From: Rhodococcus sp. 14-1411-2a
Lineage (GTDB): Bacteria > Actinomycetota > Actinomycetes > Mycobacteriales > Mycobacteriaceae
Assembly: GCF_002259485.1 (NCBI RefSeq)
Contig: NZ_NPGA01000014.1
Coordinates: 186,001 to 250,000, forward strand
Direction of reading: 5' to 3'
DNA length: 64,000 nt
The position numbers and the translations under genes were made by a program. Positions 7,702 through 19,650 of the stretch are shown piece by piece. Under the pieces are notes generated by a model. That model was not told the origin of the DNA, made no database searches, and saw only the letters and a program-made list of their open reading frames with translations. Numbering within the stretch: position 1 is the first letter of the stretch; the number at the start of each line of letters is the position of its first letter.

Positions 7702-9003
7702 ATGTCAACCCAGGTCGAGACGCCCACCGGGGTGTCGCGTGAGCATCGCCGCGCCGCCATGGCCAGCATGGTCGGCACCACCGTCGAGTGGTACGACTTC
7801 TTCATCTACGCGCAGGCGGCGTCGCTGATCTTCGCGCAACTGTTCTTCGCGCCCATGGGTTCGTCCGGACAGCTCGTCGCCTATGTCACGATCGGCATCA
7901 GCTTCATCTTCCGTCCACTCGGGGCCATCGTCGCCGGCTACTTCGGTGACAAGATCGGCCGCAAGAAAGTCCTCATCGCGACCCTGACATTGATGGGTGC
8001 GGCCACCGTCGGTATGGGACTGCTGCCGACCTATGCCACCATCGGCATCTGGGCCCCGATCATTCTGATCGTGCTGCGCATCCTGCAGGGATTCTCCACC
8101 GGCGGCGAGTGGGGCGGCGCGGCGCTGATGGCCGTCGAACATGCCCCGAAGGGCAGGCGCGGAATCTACGGTGCCGCAACCCAGATGGGCGTTCCGCTCG
8201 GCATGCTCATCGCGGTAGGAACGTTGGCATTGTGCACCGGCTTGCTCAGTGAGGAGCAGTTCGAGGCCTGGGGCTGGCGCATCCCGTTCCTGATCAGCTT
8301 CGTGCTCATCCTCGTCGGTTTCTACATCCGACGCCGCGTCGAGGAGACTCCGGTGTTCAAGGAGCTCGCAGAACGCAAGGAGCGCAACCACACTCCGGTT
8401 CGTGCACTGTGGCGCACCAACAAGAAACAGGTCATGCTCGCTGCGCTGTCGTTCATCGGCACCAACGGAAACGGCTACATCATCGTCGGCGGTTTCATCG
8501 TGGCGTACTCGACGCGCGAACACGGACTCGCTCGCGTGGATGTGTTGGTGGCCAGTTTGTTCGCGGCCATCGTCTGGGGAGTGTTCACTCTGCTCGGAGC
8601 GCACCTGTCCGATCGCTACGCCCGAACCACGATCATGAACGTCGGAAACGCGGCAATGGTGTTGTGCGCCATCCCGTTCTTCCTACTCGTCGACACCGGT
8701 GAATTGCACTGGATCTACGTGGCCCTCGGGCTCTTCGCCGTCGGACTCGGCCTCTCCTACGGACCACAGCCGGCCCTGTACGCCGAGATGTTCCCCGCAG
8801 CAGTCCGATTCAGTGGAGCGTCCATCGGATATGCCATCGGAACCGTGCTCGGTGGAGCATTCGTCCCGACCATCTCCGAGGCACTGTTCAACGGAACCGG
8901 CACCTCGATGTCGATCTCGATCTACCTGATGATCCTGGCCGCGATCTCCTTCGTTGCGACCTCGCGAATCAAAAACCGTAAAGACGAGGATCTGAACGTC
9001 TGA
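7702..9003 (+). CDS. MFS transporter, metabolite:H+ symporter (MHS) family
   Basis: A 433-residue importer with about twelve membrane segments. The opening MVGTTVEWYDFFIYAQAA is the hallmark of the MHS family (shikimate, citrate, proline and aromatic-acid symporters), and GDKIGRKKVL is the loop-2/3 MFS motif. The start at 7702 follows GAAACGAGAC. A strong terminator follows at 9014. The PaaR-type operator upstream suggests uptake of phenylacetate or a related arylacetate; that substrate is inferred from regulation, not from the protein. Confidence 0.9.
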   Translation: MSTQVETPTGVSREHRRAAMASMVGTTVEWYDFFIYAQAASLIFAQLFFAPMGSSGQLVAYVTIGISFIFRPLGAIVAGYFGDKIGRKKVLIATLTLMGAATVGMGLLPTYATIGIWAPIILIVLRILQGFSTGGEWGGAALMAVEHAPKGRRGIYGAATQMGVPLGMLIAVGTLALCTGLLSEEQFEAWGWRIPFLISFVLILVGFYIRRRVEETPVFKELAERKERNHTPVRALWRTNKKQVMLAALSFIGTNGNGYIIVGGFIVAYSTREHGLARVDVLVASLFAAIVWGVFTLLGAHLSDRYARTTIMNVGNAAMVLCAIPFFLLVDTGELHWIYVALGLFAVGLGLSYGPQPALYAEMFPAAVRFSGASIGYAIGTVLGGAFVPTISEALFNGTGTSMSISIYLMILAAISFVATSRIKNRKDEDLNV

Positions 9004-9013
9004 CGTCGCATCG

Positions 9014-9052
9014 ACGAAGGCCCCGAAGCCGGCGCGGTTTCGGGGCCTTCGT
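9014..9052 (+). terminator. rho-independent terminator after the importer
   Basis: A 14-base GC-rich stem (ACGAAGGCCCCGAA with its exact complement) closes an 11-base loop and is followed by GTTGTTT. It starts ten bases after the importer stop codon. Confidence 0.9.
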
Positions 9053-9282
9053 TGTTTACTGAGCGGGCCACCGTGGTGCAGAATTGCTCTGATGCGATTC
9101 CTGATGAAGTAGCGACGTCGAATAATCGAGACAGCGGGACTTCGTGTCAGCTGTCGATGGTTGCGCCGACGTAACTCGCCCTGATACTTTGAAGTTCTTG
9201 CCGCCCCATCGAGGTGGGGCTGGAAGTGAGCCACAGAATCACTCGCCGGATGACGAGGTCTGTGGCTTGCGTCGTTTCAGGG

Positions 9283-9834
9283 TCAGAGGTGGTGAATTTC
9301 GACAGCATCGCTGATTTTGTCCAGATAGCTGCTGTTTCCCACGCGGTCTTGTACCACCGCTCCGCACACGATGTCGGGCACCCAGAGCGCAGGTTCGATT
9401 CGACCGACGCTGTGATGCAGACGTAGACCTGAGGTAACCACTTTTTGTGCGCGGAACTTCTGAAGTAGATCGAGATCGCTTCGGTCCTGGTTGCCTCGCG
9501 ATTCCAGGGTGACGCGTTCGCATTGCATCTCGGCGAGGTTCGGTAACAGGAATTCCAAGCATTTTCGGCGATGCCGTCGATCGGTTGCTTCGGTGGTGTG
9601 TACGACAACCAAGCCCATCATCGGCAGTGAGGCGATTGCGTCCACGAGAAGGTGGCGGCGCTCGGGACTGCTTCCATGCCAGTGCACCTTGGGCTCGGTC
9701 ACGAGGCGGACCTGTTCCAGGGTGTTGCGCCATTCCGGCACATCACTTTCGTCGCACAGGGCCGCCGCCATCAGATAGGTGTGAGGATCTCGGCCGGGCT
9801 GAGACCCGCTCTCGTCACCCCACGCAGTCAGCAT
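9283..9834 (-). CDS. DUF3800-like protein of unknown function
   Basis: A 183-residue protein that resembles DUF3800, an RNase-H-like family. It begins with AWGDESG, the acidic DES-G motif typical of that group, has a second acidic cluster (NQDRSDLDLLQKF) and ends with a LWVPDIVCGAVVQD segment in the place of the family's conserved D-x-V-x-G stretch. It has no operon partner: the importer terminator lies on one side and the bkd operon end on the other. The gene and the roughly 280 bases downstream look less GC-rich than the neighbours, consistent with later acquisition. DUF3800 genes are frequent in accessory and defence-type loci, but no function is established here. Confidence 0.55.
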   Translation of the reverse strand: MLTAWGDESGSQPGRDPHTYLMAAALCDESDVPEWRNTLEQVRLVTEPKVHWHGSSPERRHLLVDAIASLPMMGLVVVHTTEATDRRHRRKCLEFLLPNLAEMQCERVTLESRGNQDRSDLDLLQKFRAQKVVTSGLRLHHSVGRIEPALWVPDIVCGAVVQDRVGNSSYLDKISDAVEIHHL

Positions 9835-9912
9835 GGGCGGCGAGTTTACGGACCGGCACCGACCGAATCCTCACCTCGAAATGGCCATGGCCCTGGGACC
9901 TGCCGTTCCCGC

Positions 9913-11280
9913 TCAGCTATGCGCGTGCAGCGGACGTCCCGACAGCGCCATCATCGCCTCACCGAGTGCCTCGTTCTGCGTGGGGTGAGCATGCACGAAA
10001 CTCCCGACTTCAGATGGCAGTGCTTCCCATGCCACGGCGAGTTGTGCCTCGCCGATCAGCTCGCCCACGCGGTCACCGAGGAGGTGAACACCGACAACCG
10101 GGCCGTCGTCACGGGCTCGAATCACTTTGACTCCACCGGCGGTGGACAGGATGCGGCTCTTGCCGTTGCCGCCGAGGTCGTAGACAACGGAGGTCACGGT
10201 GCCGTATGTCTGCTCCGCGGCCTTTTCGGTGAGTCCCACCGACGCGACCTCCGGGTGTGAATAGGTCACGCGCGGAATGAGATCGCCGTCGATGCGTGCC
10301 GGTGCCAGGCCGGCGATGTGTTCGGCGACGAAGATGCCTTGCTGAAATCCGCGGTGAGCCAACTGATACCCCGCCACGATGTCGCCGACGGCATAGACGC
10401 CGTCCACGGTGGTGAGGAGGTTGTCGTCGACGGTTACGAAGCCGCGTTCGGTGGCGATGCCCTGCTCAGCCAGACCGAGACCGTCGGTGCGGGGTCCACG
10501 TCCGACGGACACCAGGACGAGGTCGGCCGAGAGGGTGTCCCCGGACGACAGTGACACAGAGACTGCGTCGGGAGATTCGGTGACGGACTCGACCTTGGTG
10601 CCGGTACGAATGTCGATGCCGCGCTTGCGTAATGCCTTGGTCAACTGCTTCGAGGACCATTCGTCTTCACCGGGAACGATGCGATCGAGCGCCTCGACGA
10701 CGGTGACCTTCGCGCCGAACGATGCCCAGATACTGGCGAACTCGATACCGATCACACCGCCGCCGAGCACGACGACCGACTCCGGAACCCGATCCAGGGA
10801 CAATGCCCCGTCACTCGTGAGCACGCGCGGCCCCAGTTCGATACCGGGGATGGTGCGTGAATACGAGCCGGTGGCGAGAACCAGCGAGCCCCCGGTGATG
10901 CGTCGACCCTCCACCTCGACGGTACGAGGACCGACCACCTGTCCACGACCGGACACGATTTCGATACCCGGACGCTTCAGCAATCCCTGCAGACCTGCGT
11001 ACAGGCCGGCGACGACGCTGCGCTGATAGCCCAGTGCCGCGGGCATGTCCACACCAGTGAACGATGCGGTGACGCCGACATGCGCCGAGCCGCGCACCGC
11101 GTCGGCAACCTCGGCGGTGTACAACAGGGCCTTGGTGGGGATGCATCCGCGATGCAGACAGGTGCCACCGAGCTTGTCTTCCTCGACCAGCGCGACCGTC
11201 AGGCCGAGTTGCTCGGCCCGCAGGGCGCACGAATAGCCGCCCGACCCTCCACCAAGAATGAGAACGTCCACGTCGCTCAT
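9913..11280 (-). CDS. lpdA: dihydrolipoyl dehydrogenase (E3 of the branched-chain complex)
   Basis: A 455-residue flavoprotein disulfide reductase. The FAD motif LILGGGSGGY, the redox pair in GGTCLHRGCIPTK (Cys41 and Cys46), the NAD motif VVLGGGVIGIEFAS and the C-terminal HAHPTQNEAL with the active-site His/Glu are all present. The start ATG at 11280 overlaps the stop of the E2 gene (ATGA); longer in-frame starts upstream would run into E2. It reoxidises the lipoyl arms of the preceding E2 and makes NADH. It is the last gene of the bkd operon. Confidence 0.95.
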   Translation of the reverse strand: MSDVDVLILGGGSGGYSCALRAEQLGLTVALVEEDKLGGTCLHRGCIPTKALLYTAEVADAVRGSAHVGVTASFTGVDMPAALGYQRSVVAGLYAGLQGLLKRPGIEIVSGRGQVVGPRTVEVEGRRITGGSLVLATGSYSRTIPGIELGPRVLTSDGALSLDRVPESVVVLGGGVIGIEFASIWASFGAKVTVVEALDRIVPGEDEWSSKQLTKALRKRGIDIRTGTKVESVTESPDAVSVSLSSGDTLSADLVLVSVGRGPRTDGLGLAEQGIATERGFVTVDDNLLTTVDGVYAVGDIVAGYQLAHRGFQQGIFVAEHIAGLAPARIDGDLIPRVTYSHPEVASVGLTEKAAEQTYGTVTSVVYDLGGNGKSRILSTAGGVKVIRARDDGPVVGVHLLGDRVGELIGEAQLAVAWEALPSEVGSFVHAHPTQNEALGEAMMALSGRPLHAHS

Positions 11281-12563
11281 CGGACGGATCCCAATGCCAC
11301 GACGGGGTTCTCGACAAAATCGGCAACGGTGCGCAGGAACCCGCCGGCCACTCCGCCGTCGCACACGCGGTGATCGAACGCCAACGACAACTGCGCGACC
11401 TTGCGGACGGCCAATTGGCCGTCGACCACCCAGGGACGGTCGATGATGCGGCCGATGCCCAGGATCGCGGCCTCGGGGTGGTTGATGATCGCGGCCGAGC
11501 CGTCGACCCCGAACACGCCATAGTTGTTGAGGGTGAACGTTCCTCCGCTCAGGCGGGCGGCGGGTAGGGAACCGGTCCGTGCGAGTTCGGTCAATTCGGC
11601 CAGCCGCTCGGAGAGTTCCTTCAGATCGGCCTTATCTGCCTGCGGCACAACGGGAACCATCAATCCCCGATCGGTCTGAGCGGCGATGCCGAGTCCGACG
11701 TTCTCGTAGCGCAGGATCTCGCCGGCGGCAGTATCGACCGTGCTGTTGAGCTCGGGGAACTTGGCCAACGCGATCATGGTGAGTTTGGCGAGGACCGCCA
11801 GCAGCGTGACCTTGACTCCGTCGATGGAGGCATCGAGGTCGCGTCGGGCCTGCAGCAGAGCGGTCGCGTCGACGTCGACCCAGACTGTGGCCTCGGGGAT
11901 CTCCGATCGACTGCGAGAGAGTTTGTCTGCAATGGTCTTCCGAATGCCGGTGATAGGGATTCGCGTGACGCCCTCCGGCGAGGAAGTAACCGTCGAACCG
12001 GCCAAGGCTCGCTCGACGTCCGCGCGGGTGATAACTCCGTGGCCGCCGGCTGTCTCGATACTGGCCAGATCGAGCCCACCCTGCAACGCCATGCTCCGAA
12101 CTATGGGGGAGAGCACCTTCGGTGCATGTGAGCGGAAACTCGTAGCCGGGGTCGAGCTTCCGCTCACCTGCGGCGCAGCCGCTCTCTGCTGCGGCGGAGC
12201 CGCACTCCGCTTGCGACGACCGGTCGGGCCGTGTCCTGTGCCGTAGCCGATGAGCACATTGCCCGAGCCGGCGCGTTCTTCCTCGCGGTACCGCTCATGG
12301 GCGGCAGGCGTATCGGAAATAGCACCGCCGGTGATGCTGATCAGCGGAGCACCGACGGCCAGTGAAGTGCCCTCGGCCGCATGAAGTTCGCCGACCACAC
12401 CCTCGAACGGGCAGGGCACCTCGACGGACGCTTTTGCAGTTTCGACCTCGACGACGACCTGATCGATGGTGACGATGTCGCCGGGCTTGACCTTCCACTC
12501 GACGATCTCGGCCTCGGTCAGTCCCTCACCGAGATCGGGGAGCAGGAACACCTGCATGCTCAT
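11277..12563 (-). CDS. bkdC: branched-chain 2-oxoacid dehydrogenase E2 (dihydrolipoamide acyltransferase)
   Basis: A 428-residue E2 subunit. Residues 1 to about 75 form one lipoyl domain with the lipoylated Lys44 in ETAKASV. A linker follows, then an E1/E3-binding domain around SPIVRSMALQGGLDLASIE, and a C-terminal catalytic domain ending with FDHRVCDGG, the HxxxDG acyltransferase site. It transfers the branched acyl group to CoA. Start ATG at 12563 overlaps the E1-beta stop. Odd feature: the linker DNA (12128-12167) is a dispersed repeat that can fold into a hairpin and shares 19 bases with another copy at 57.8 kb, so part of the linker (SGSSTPATSFRSH) is repeat-derived. Confidence 0.93.
   Translation of the reverse strand: MSMQVFLLPDLGEGLTEAEIVEWKVKPGDIVTIDQVVVEVETAKASVEVPCPFEGVVGELHAAEGTSLAVGAPLISITGGAISDTPAAHERYREEERAGSGNVLIGYGTGHGPTGRRKRSAAPPQQRAAAPQVSGSSTPATSFRSHAPKVLSPIVRSMALQGGLDLASIETAGGHGVITRADVERALAGSTVTSSPEGVTRIPITGIRKTIADKLSRSRSEIPEATVWVDVDATALLQARRDLDASIDGVKVTLLAVLAKLTMIALAKFPELNSTVDTAAGEILRYENVGLGIAAQTDRGLMVPVVPQADKADLKELSERLAELTELARTGSLPAARLSGGTFTLNNYGVFGVDGSAAIINHPEAAILGIGRIIDRPWVVDGQLAVRKVAQLSLAFDHRVCDGGVAGGFLRTVADFVENPVVALGSVR
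12128..12167. repeat. dispersed hairpin repeat inside the bkdC linker
   Basis: A 40-base near-perfect palindrome starting GTGAGCGGAAACTCGTAGC and ending CGAGCTTCCGCTCAC; the arms pair at 14 of 15 positions. The 19-base left part recurs in inverted form at 57805-57823. It is translated in frame as part of the flexible E2 linker. Confidence 0.75.
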
Positions 12564-13564
12564 ACCGTGACCGCCTTGCTGAGATCGGGAGCATCGTTCC
12601 ACTGCAGCCGGTCCATCGCGTCGAGCACACGGTCGGCGGACGGCAGGTGGAAGTGCTCGAGTTTCGGTGCCGGGTAGGGAATATCGAGTCCGGCAACGCG
12701 GAGTACAGGGGCGTGCAGGTGATGGAAGCAGCGCTCGGATACGCGTGAGGCGATCTCTGCGGCGACACCGGAGAATCCCTGCGCTTCTTGGATCACGATG
12801 CAGCGTCCGGTCTTACGTACCGAGGCCGCGACGGTCTCGTCGTCGAACGGATTGAGCGATCGCAGATCGATCACTTCGACGCTCCGGCCGTCCTCGGCTG
12901 CGAACTCCGCGGCCTGCATGGCCACCGACACGGTGGGGCCGTAGGCGAGAAGAGTGACGTCGGTACCGGCACGGCGGACGACGGCGGTGCCGATCGGCTC
13001 GGTCTTGGTCAATTCGATGTCGTCCTTGGAGAAGTACAGCCGCTTCGGCTCGAGGAAGATCACCGGGTCCGGATCGGCGATGGCGTCGCACATGAGCGAG
13101 TACGCGTCGGCGACAGTGGACGGCGAGACGACCTTCAGGCCCGGGGTGTGGGCGTAGTAGGCCTCGGACGAGTCGCAGTGATGCTCGACGCCGCCGATAC
13201 CGCCGGCGAACGGGATGCGTATGACCATCGGCGCGGTGAGTGAGCCACGAGTTCTGTTGCGCAGCTTGGCCACATGAGACACGATCTGCTCGAAGGCCGG
13301 GTAGGCAAAGGCGTCGAATTGCATCTCGACGACGGGCTTGTAACCCGACATCGCCATTCCGATTGCAAATCCGACGATACCCGACTCCGCCAGCGGGGTG
13401 TCGAAGCAGCGATCGTCACCGAAGTCTCGGGTCAGTCCGTCGGTGACGCGGAAGACGCCGCCGAGTGTGCCGACGTCCTCGCCGAACACGACGACCTTCT
13501 CGTCCTCGGTCAACGCGTCGCGCAGGGCGGCGTTCAGTGCTCCGGCCATGGTCATCGTGGTCAT
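12560..13564 (-). CDS. bkdB: branched-chain 2-oxoacid dehydrogenase E1 beta subunit
   Basis: A 334-residue transketolase-like E1-beta subunit. FGEDVG near residue 27, DTPLAESGIVGFAIGMA and the loop IPFAGGIGGVEHH are conserved in branched-chain complexes. It pairs with E1-alpha to bind thiamine diphosphate and decarboxylate 2-oxo acids from valine, leucine and isoleucine. The start ATG at 13564 overlaps the E1-alpha stop (ATGA), which rules out the long open frame that extends upstream. The products feed branched fatty-acid primers or acyl-CoA catabolism. Confidence 0.95.
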   Translation of the reverse strand: MTTMTMAGALNAALRDALTEDEKVVVFGEDVGTLGGVFRVTDGLTRDFGDDRCFDTPLAESGIVGFAIGMAMSGYKPVVEMQFDAFAYPAFEQIVSHVAKLRNRTRGSLTAPMVIRIPFAGGIGGVEHHCDSSEAYYAHTPGLKVVSPSTVADAYSLMCDAIADPDPVIFLEPKRLYFSKDDIELTKTEPIGTAVVRRAGTDVTLLAYGPTVSVAMQAAEFAAEDGRSVEVIDLRSLNPFDDETVAASVRKTGRCIVIQEAQGFSGVAAEIASRVSERCFHHLHAPVLRVAGLDIPYPAPKLEHFHLPSADRVLDAMDRLQWNDAPDLSKAVTV

Positions 13565-14676
13565 GACAGTTCTCCTGCAGCGATTTCGGCGGCAACCTGA
13601 TCGCGTTGTTCGATCAGGGCGGGTGTGGGGGAGGAGTAGACGAACCGGAACAGATCCTTGGGGTCGACTTCCTGCTCGACGTTCATGCCGGCGCGAAGCG
13701 CAGCGGCGTCGGCGTCGGCCGATACCGTCATCTGCTCGCGCAGCTCGTTGGTGAGTAGCCCCTGGCCTTCGAGGTAGGAATCGAGGCGCGAGAGCGGATC
13801 TCGGGCCAGCCACCCTTCGACCTCGTCGGCCTTGCGGTAGCGCGTGGCATCGTCGGCGTTGGTGTGCGCGTCCATGCGGTAGGTGTGCGCCTCGACGACC
13901 ACCGGTCCCTTGCCTGCTCTGACGTACTTCACGGCCTCGTCCATCACGGCCATCATGGCAATCGGGTCGTTGCCATCGACCTGCTCGCTGCCGATTCCGT
14001 AGCCGACTCCCTTGTGCGACAACGACGGAGCCGCACTCTGACGTGCCAGTGGAACGCTGATCGCGAAGCCGTTGTTCTGCACCAGAAAGATGACCGGGGC
14101 CCGGAACACCGCGGCGAAGTTGAGGGCCTCGTGGAAGTCGCCCTCGCTGGTGGCTCCGTCTCCACAGAACGCGAGGGCGATGGTGTCGCGACCCTGCTTG
14201 GCCTCGGCATACGCGAAGCCGGTCGCGTGGAGCAATTGTGTTGCCAGTGGGGTGCATTGGGGAGCGACCTTGTAGGCGGTCGGATCGTAGCCGCAGTGCC
14301 AGTAGCCGGCGAGCATGCCGAGCAACTCCACCTGGTCGACGCCTCGCGCCGCGAGAGCCATCGAGTCACGGTACGTGGGGAACATCCAGTCCTGCTCGCC
14401 CAGGCAGAGGGCTGCGGCGATCTGGCAGGCCTCCTGTCCGCGCGAGGACGGGTAGACCGCGAGACGGCCCTGCTTGGTCAAAGCTGTTGCCTGCTGGTCG
14501 AATCGGCGACCGTGCACCATCGAGCGGTACATCTCGAGCAGGCGCTCGTTGGACGGGTGTGCGTAGCGGGCGGCACTGTCCACGCCCGTCCCGTCCGGCG
14601 CGAGATACTGCACGGGACGGTCGGCGGGCATGAACTGTTGGTAGGACGTTGCCGCTACCTTCTCGACGGTCGTCAT
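13561..14676 (-). CDS. bkdA: branched-chain 2-oxoacid dehydrogenase E1 alpha subunit
   Basis: A 371-residue E1-alpha. The thiamine diphosphate/Mg motif GDGATSEGDFHEALNFAAVF is intact, and YPSSRGQEA and PTYRDS are typical of the branched-chain rather than pyruvate enzymes. The phosphorylation-loop analogue YRMDAHTNADDATRYR is also present. Start ATG at 14676 has AGGAGAG about seven bases upstream. It is the first gene of bkdA-bkdB-bkdC-lpdA, all with four-base overlaps, and is read divergently from an AsnC/Lrp regulator. Confidence 0.95.
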   Translation of the reverse strand: MTTVEKVAATSYQQFMPADRPVQYLAPDGTGVDSAARYAHPSNERLLEMYRSMVHGRRFDQQATALTKQGRLAVYPSSRGQEACQIAAALCLGEQDWMFPTYRDSMALAARGVDQVELLGMLAGYWHCGYDPTAYKVAPQCTPLATQLLHATGFAYAEAKQGRDTIALAFCGDGATSEGDFHEALNFAAVFRAPVIFLVQNNGFAISVPLARQSAAPSLSHKGVGYGIGSEQVDGNDPIAMMAVMDEAVKYVRAGKGPVVVEAHTYRMDAHTNADDATRYRKADEVEGWLARDPLSRLDSYLEGQGLLTNELREQMTVSADADAAALRAGMNVEQEVDPKDLFRFVYSSPTPALIEQRDQVAAEIAAGELS

Positions 14677-14747
14677 GACGCACTCTCCTGAAATCGGCTT
14701 GTACGGCGATTCTGGCCGATTTTGTGATGAACAAGCCCGAAGGTCGT

Positions 14748-14753
14748 AGAATT
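14748..14753 (+). promoter_or_regulatory. probable -10 box of the bkd regulator
   Basis: TAGAAT at 14748-14753, with TTGTGA (14723-14728) as a possible -35 box at 19-base spacing, in the 158-base region between bkdA and the Lrp-type gene. A leader of about 75 bases would precede the ATG at 14835. No clear symmetrical Lrp box was seen. Confidence 0.4.
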
Positions 14754-14834
14754 GCAGACATATGGCCGCCGATCGCCGCGCGAAACCAGAATCTGTCCGA
14801 TCGGCGCAACAAACCACGAGGTAGGAGCGGACGA

Positions 14835-15320
14835 ATGGACGACGTTTCGAGGCGTGTGGAGTTGGACGACACGGATCGTCGCATCCTCGCCGAGCTCACC
14901 GCAGACGGCCGGGTCTCGATGCGGGTACTGGCCGATCGTTTGAATCTCTCGCGGGCACATACCTATACGCGGGTGGACAGACTCAAGGATTCCGGTGTCA
15001 TCGAACGGTTCACCGTGCAGGTGGATCACGCGGCGTCCGGGCTCGGAACCTCGGCGTTCATCGCGTTGTCCATCCGTCAGGATTCGTGGCGGACCGTGTC
15101 GGAGGGGCTGAGGGCGATGGAATTCGTCGACCATTTCAGCTTGCTCGGGGGGGATTTCGACGTATTGGTACTCATCAGGACTCCCGACAACGAGAGCCTG
15201 CGGCTGGTGGTGCTCGAGGGCCTGCAATCGCTCGACGGCGTTCGGGCGACCCGCACATGGCTGATTTTCGACGAGGACCGAGGCGGTCTGGGACGCACGA
15301 CGCCGCCCACCGAACGCTGA
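14835..15320 (+). CDS. bkdR: AsnC/Lrp family regulator, probable BkdR
   Basis: A 161-residue Lrp-type protein. The N-terminal winged helix reads DDTDRRILAELTADGRVSMR, with recognition helix NLSRAHTYTRVDRLKDSGVI; the C-terminal RAM domain shows GGDFDVLVLIRT. Start ATG at 14835 has GTAGGAG upstream. It is divergent from the bkd operon, the standard position of BkdR, the branched-chain amino-acid-responsive activator. It ends in a strong hairpin shared with the convergent hppD gene. Confidence 0.85.
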   Translation: MDDVSRRVELDDTDRRILAELTADGRVSMRVLADRLNLSRAHTYTRVDRLKDSGVIERFTVQVDHAASGLGTSAFIALSIRQDSWRTVSEGLRAMEFVDHFSLLGGDFDVLVLIRTPDNESLRLVVLEGLQSLDGVRATRTWLIFDEDRGGLGRTTPPTER

Positions 15321-15334
15321 CAGTGGGCGGCGTC
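15299..15334. terminator. bidirectional terminator-like hairpin between bkdR and hppD
   Basis: A perfect 12-base stem (GACGCCGCCCAC with GTGGGCGGCGTC) around a 12-base loop that contains the bkdR stop codon. It lies 15 bases from the hppD stop. No U tract follows on either strand, so it may need assistance. Confidence 0.6.
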
Positions 15335-15348
15335 GAACAGATCACGAG

Positions 15349-18694
<3,346 letters not shown>

Positions 18695-18767
18695 GGCTGG
18701 CCTTTCGGACGGAGGATGAGGTTGTGCCGTAGGGGAATCGGCGATGCGCGGACCGGAGCCCGCCTGA

Positions 18768-19649
18768 TCAGAGAGCGGAAGCAGAAGTGGGGAGAGGGAG
18801 AGCGCGATCGACCACTGAACGAGCGAGATCGGCAGCGGCGGCCAGAGCAGCCGTGTCGATACCGGTGTCGATTCCGGCGCGATGGAACCTGTCGACGAGC
18901 TGCTCGGTGGCCAGGTTTCCGTGCGCGCCCGGGGCGAAGGGGCAACCGCCGTAACCGGCGAGCGCGCTGTCGAAGTGCTCGATCTCGAGGTCGAGCACTG
19001 CACGTACCGCTGTCTCGAGGGCCTGGTCGTGGGCGTTGTGCAGGTGCAGGCTGATCGTCAACTCGGGCAACGCCTTTCGGACGGCGTCGGCTCCGGCCAG
19101 TACCTGGTCGGTGGTCGCGATGCCGAGGGTATCCGCGAGACCGAGGCTCGATACGCCGATGTCGGCCATGCGCGTGCAGACCTCGACGAGCCGTGCGGGC
19201 GTGATGATGCCATCGAACGGGCACACGAAAGCGGTACTGACTCCGCCGATGAACGTCCGATCCGGATGCGCCGCGACTGCACGGTGCAGATCCTGCAGAG
19301 CGTCCTCGGACGACCGTCCGGCATTCGCGCGGCTGTGGCTCTCACTGGCGGAGGTGACGACCTGGATCACATCGATGTCGGTCTCGGCGGCCCGGTGCAC
19401 TCCCCGTCCGTTCAATGTCAATGCGGTGTAGCGGGTATCGGATCGGCGCGGCGCACGCGAAACGACCTCTTCGGCGTCGGCCATCTGTGGCACTCGGGTG
19501 GGGGAAACGAACGAGGCGATCTCGACGGTCGTGATGCCCGACGCGAGGGTGGCGTCGAGTACGGCGAGTTTGTCCTCCGTGGGGACGATGCACTTCTCGT
19601 CCTGCAGTCCGTCGCGGAGATAAACGTCGGTGATGTGTACGCGAGGCAT
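18768..19649 (-). CDS. hydroxymethylglutaryl-CoA lyase family protein
   Basis: A 293-residue TIM-barrel lyase. The N-terminal DVYLRDGLQDEK carries the RDGLQ motif of HMG-CoA lyases, HLHNAHDQAL the metal-binding HxH, and the C-terminal AGYGGCPFAPGAHGN the catalytic cysteine loop GGCPFAPGA. It should cleave HMG-CoA or a close 3-hydroxy-3-methyl acyl-CoA to acetyl-CoA and a 3-oxo acid. The upstream CoA-transferase ends one base before its start codon. Linked to leucine breakdown in general, but the operon suggests a use on an imported acid. Confidence 0.9.
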   Translation of the reverse strand: MPRVHITDVYLRDGLQDEKCIVPTEDKLAVLDATLASGITTVEIASFVSPTRVPQMADAEEVVSRAPRRSDTRYTALTLNGRGVHRAAETDIDVIQVVTSASESHSRANAGRSSEDALQDLHRAVAAHPDRTFIGGVSTAFVCPFDGIITPARLVEVCTRMADIGVSSLGLADTLGIATTDQVLAGADAVRKALPELTISLHLHNAHDQALETAVRAVLDLEIEHFDSALAGYGGCPFAPGAHGNLATEQLVDRFHRAGIDTGIDTAALAAAADLARSVVDRALPLPTSASAL

Positions 19650-19650
19650 G

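Noticed and set aside
9147-9733. Two further minus-strand frames overlapping the DUF3800-like gene
   Set aside because: They lack any motif and are frame shadows of the better-supported 183-codon gene.
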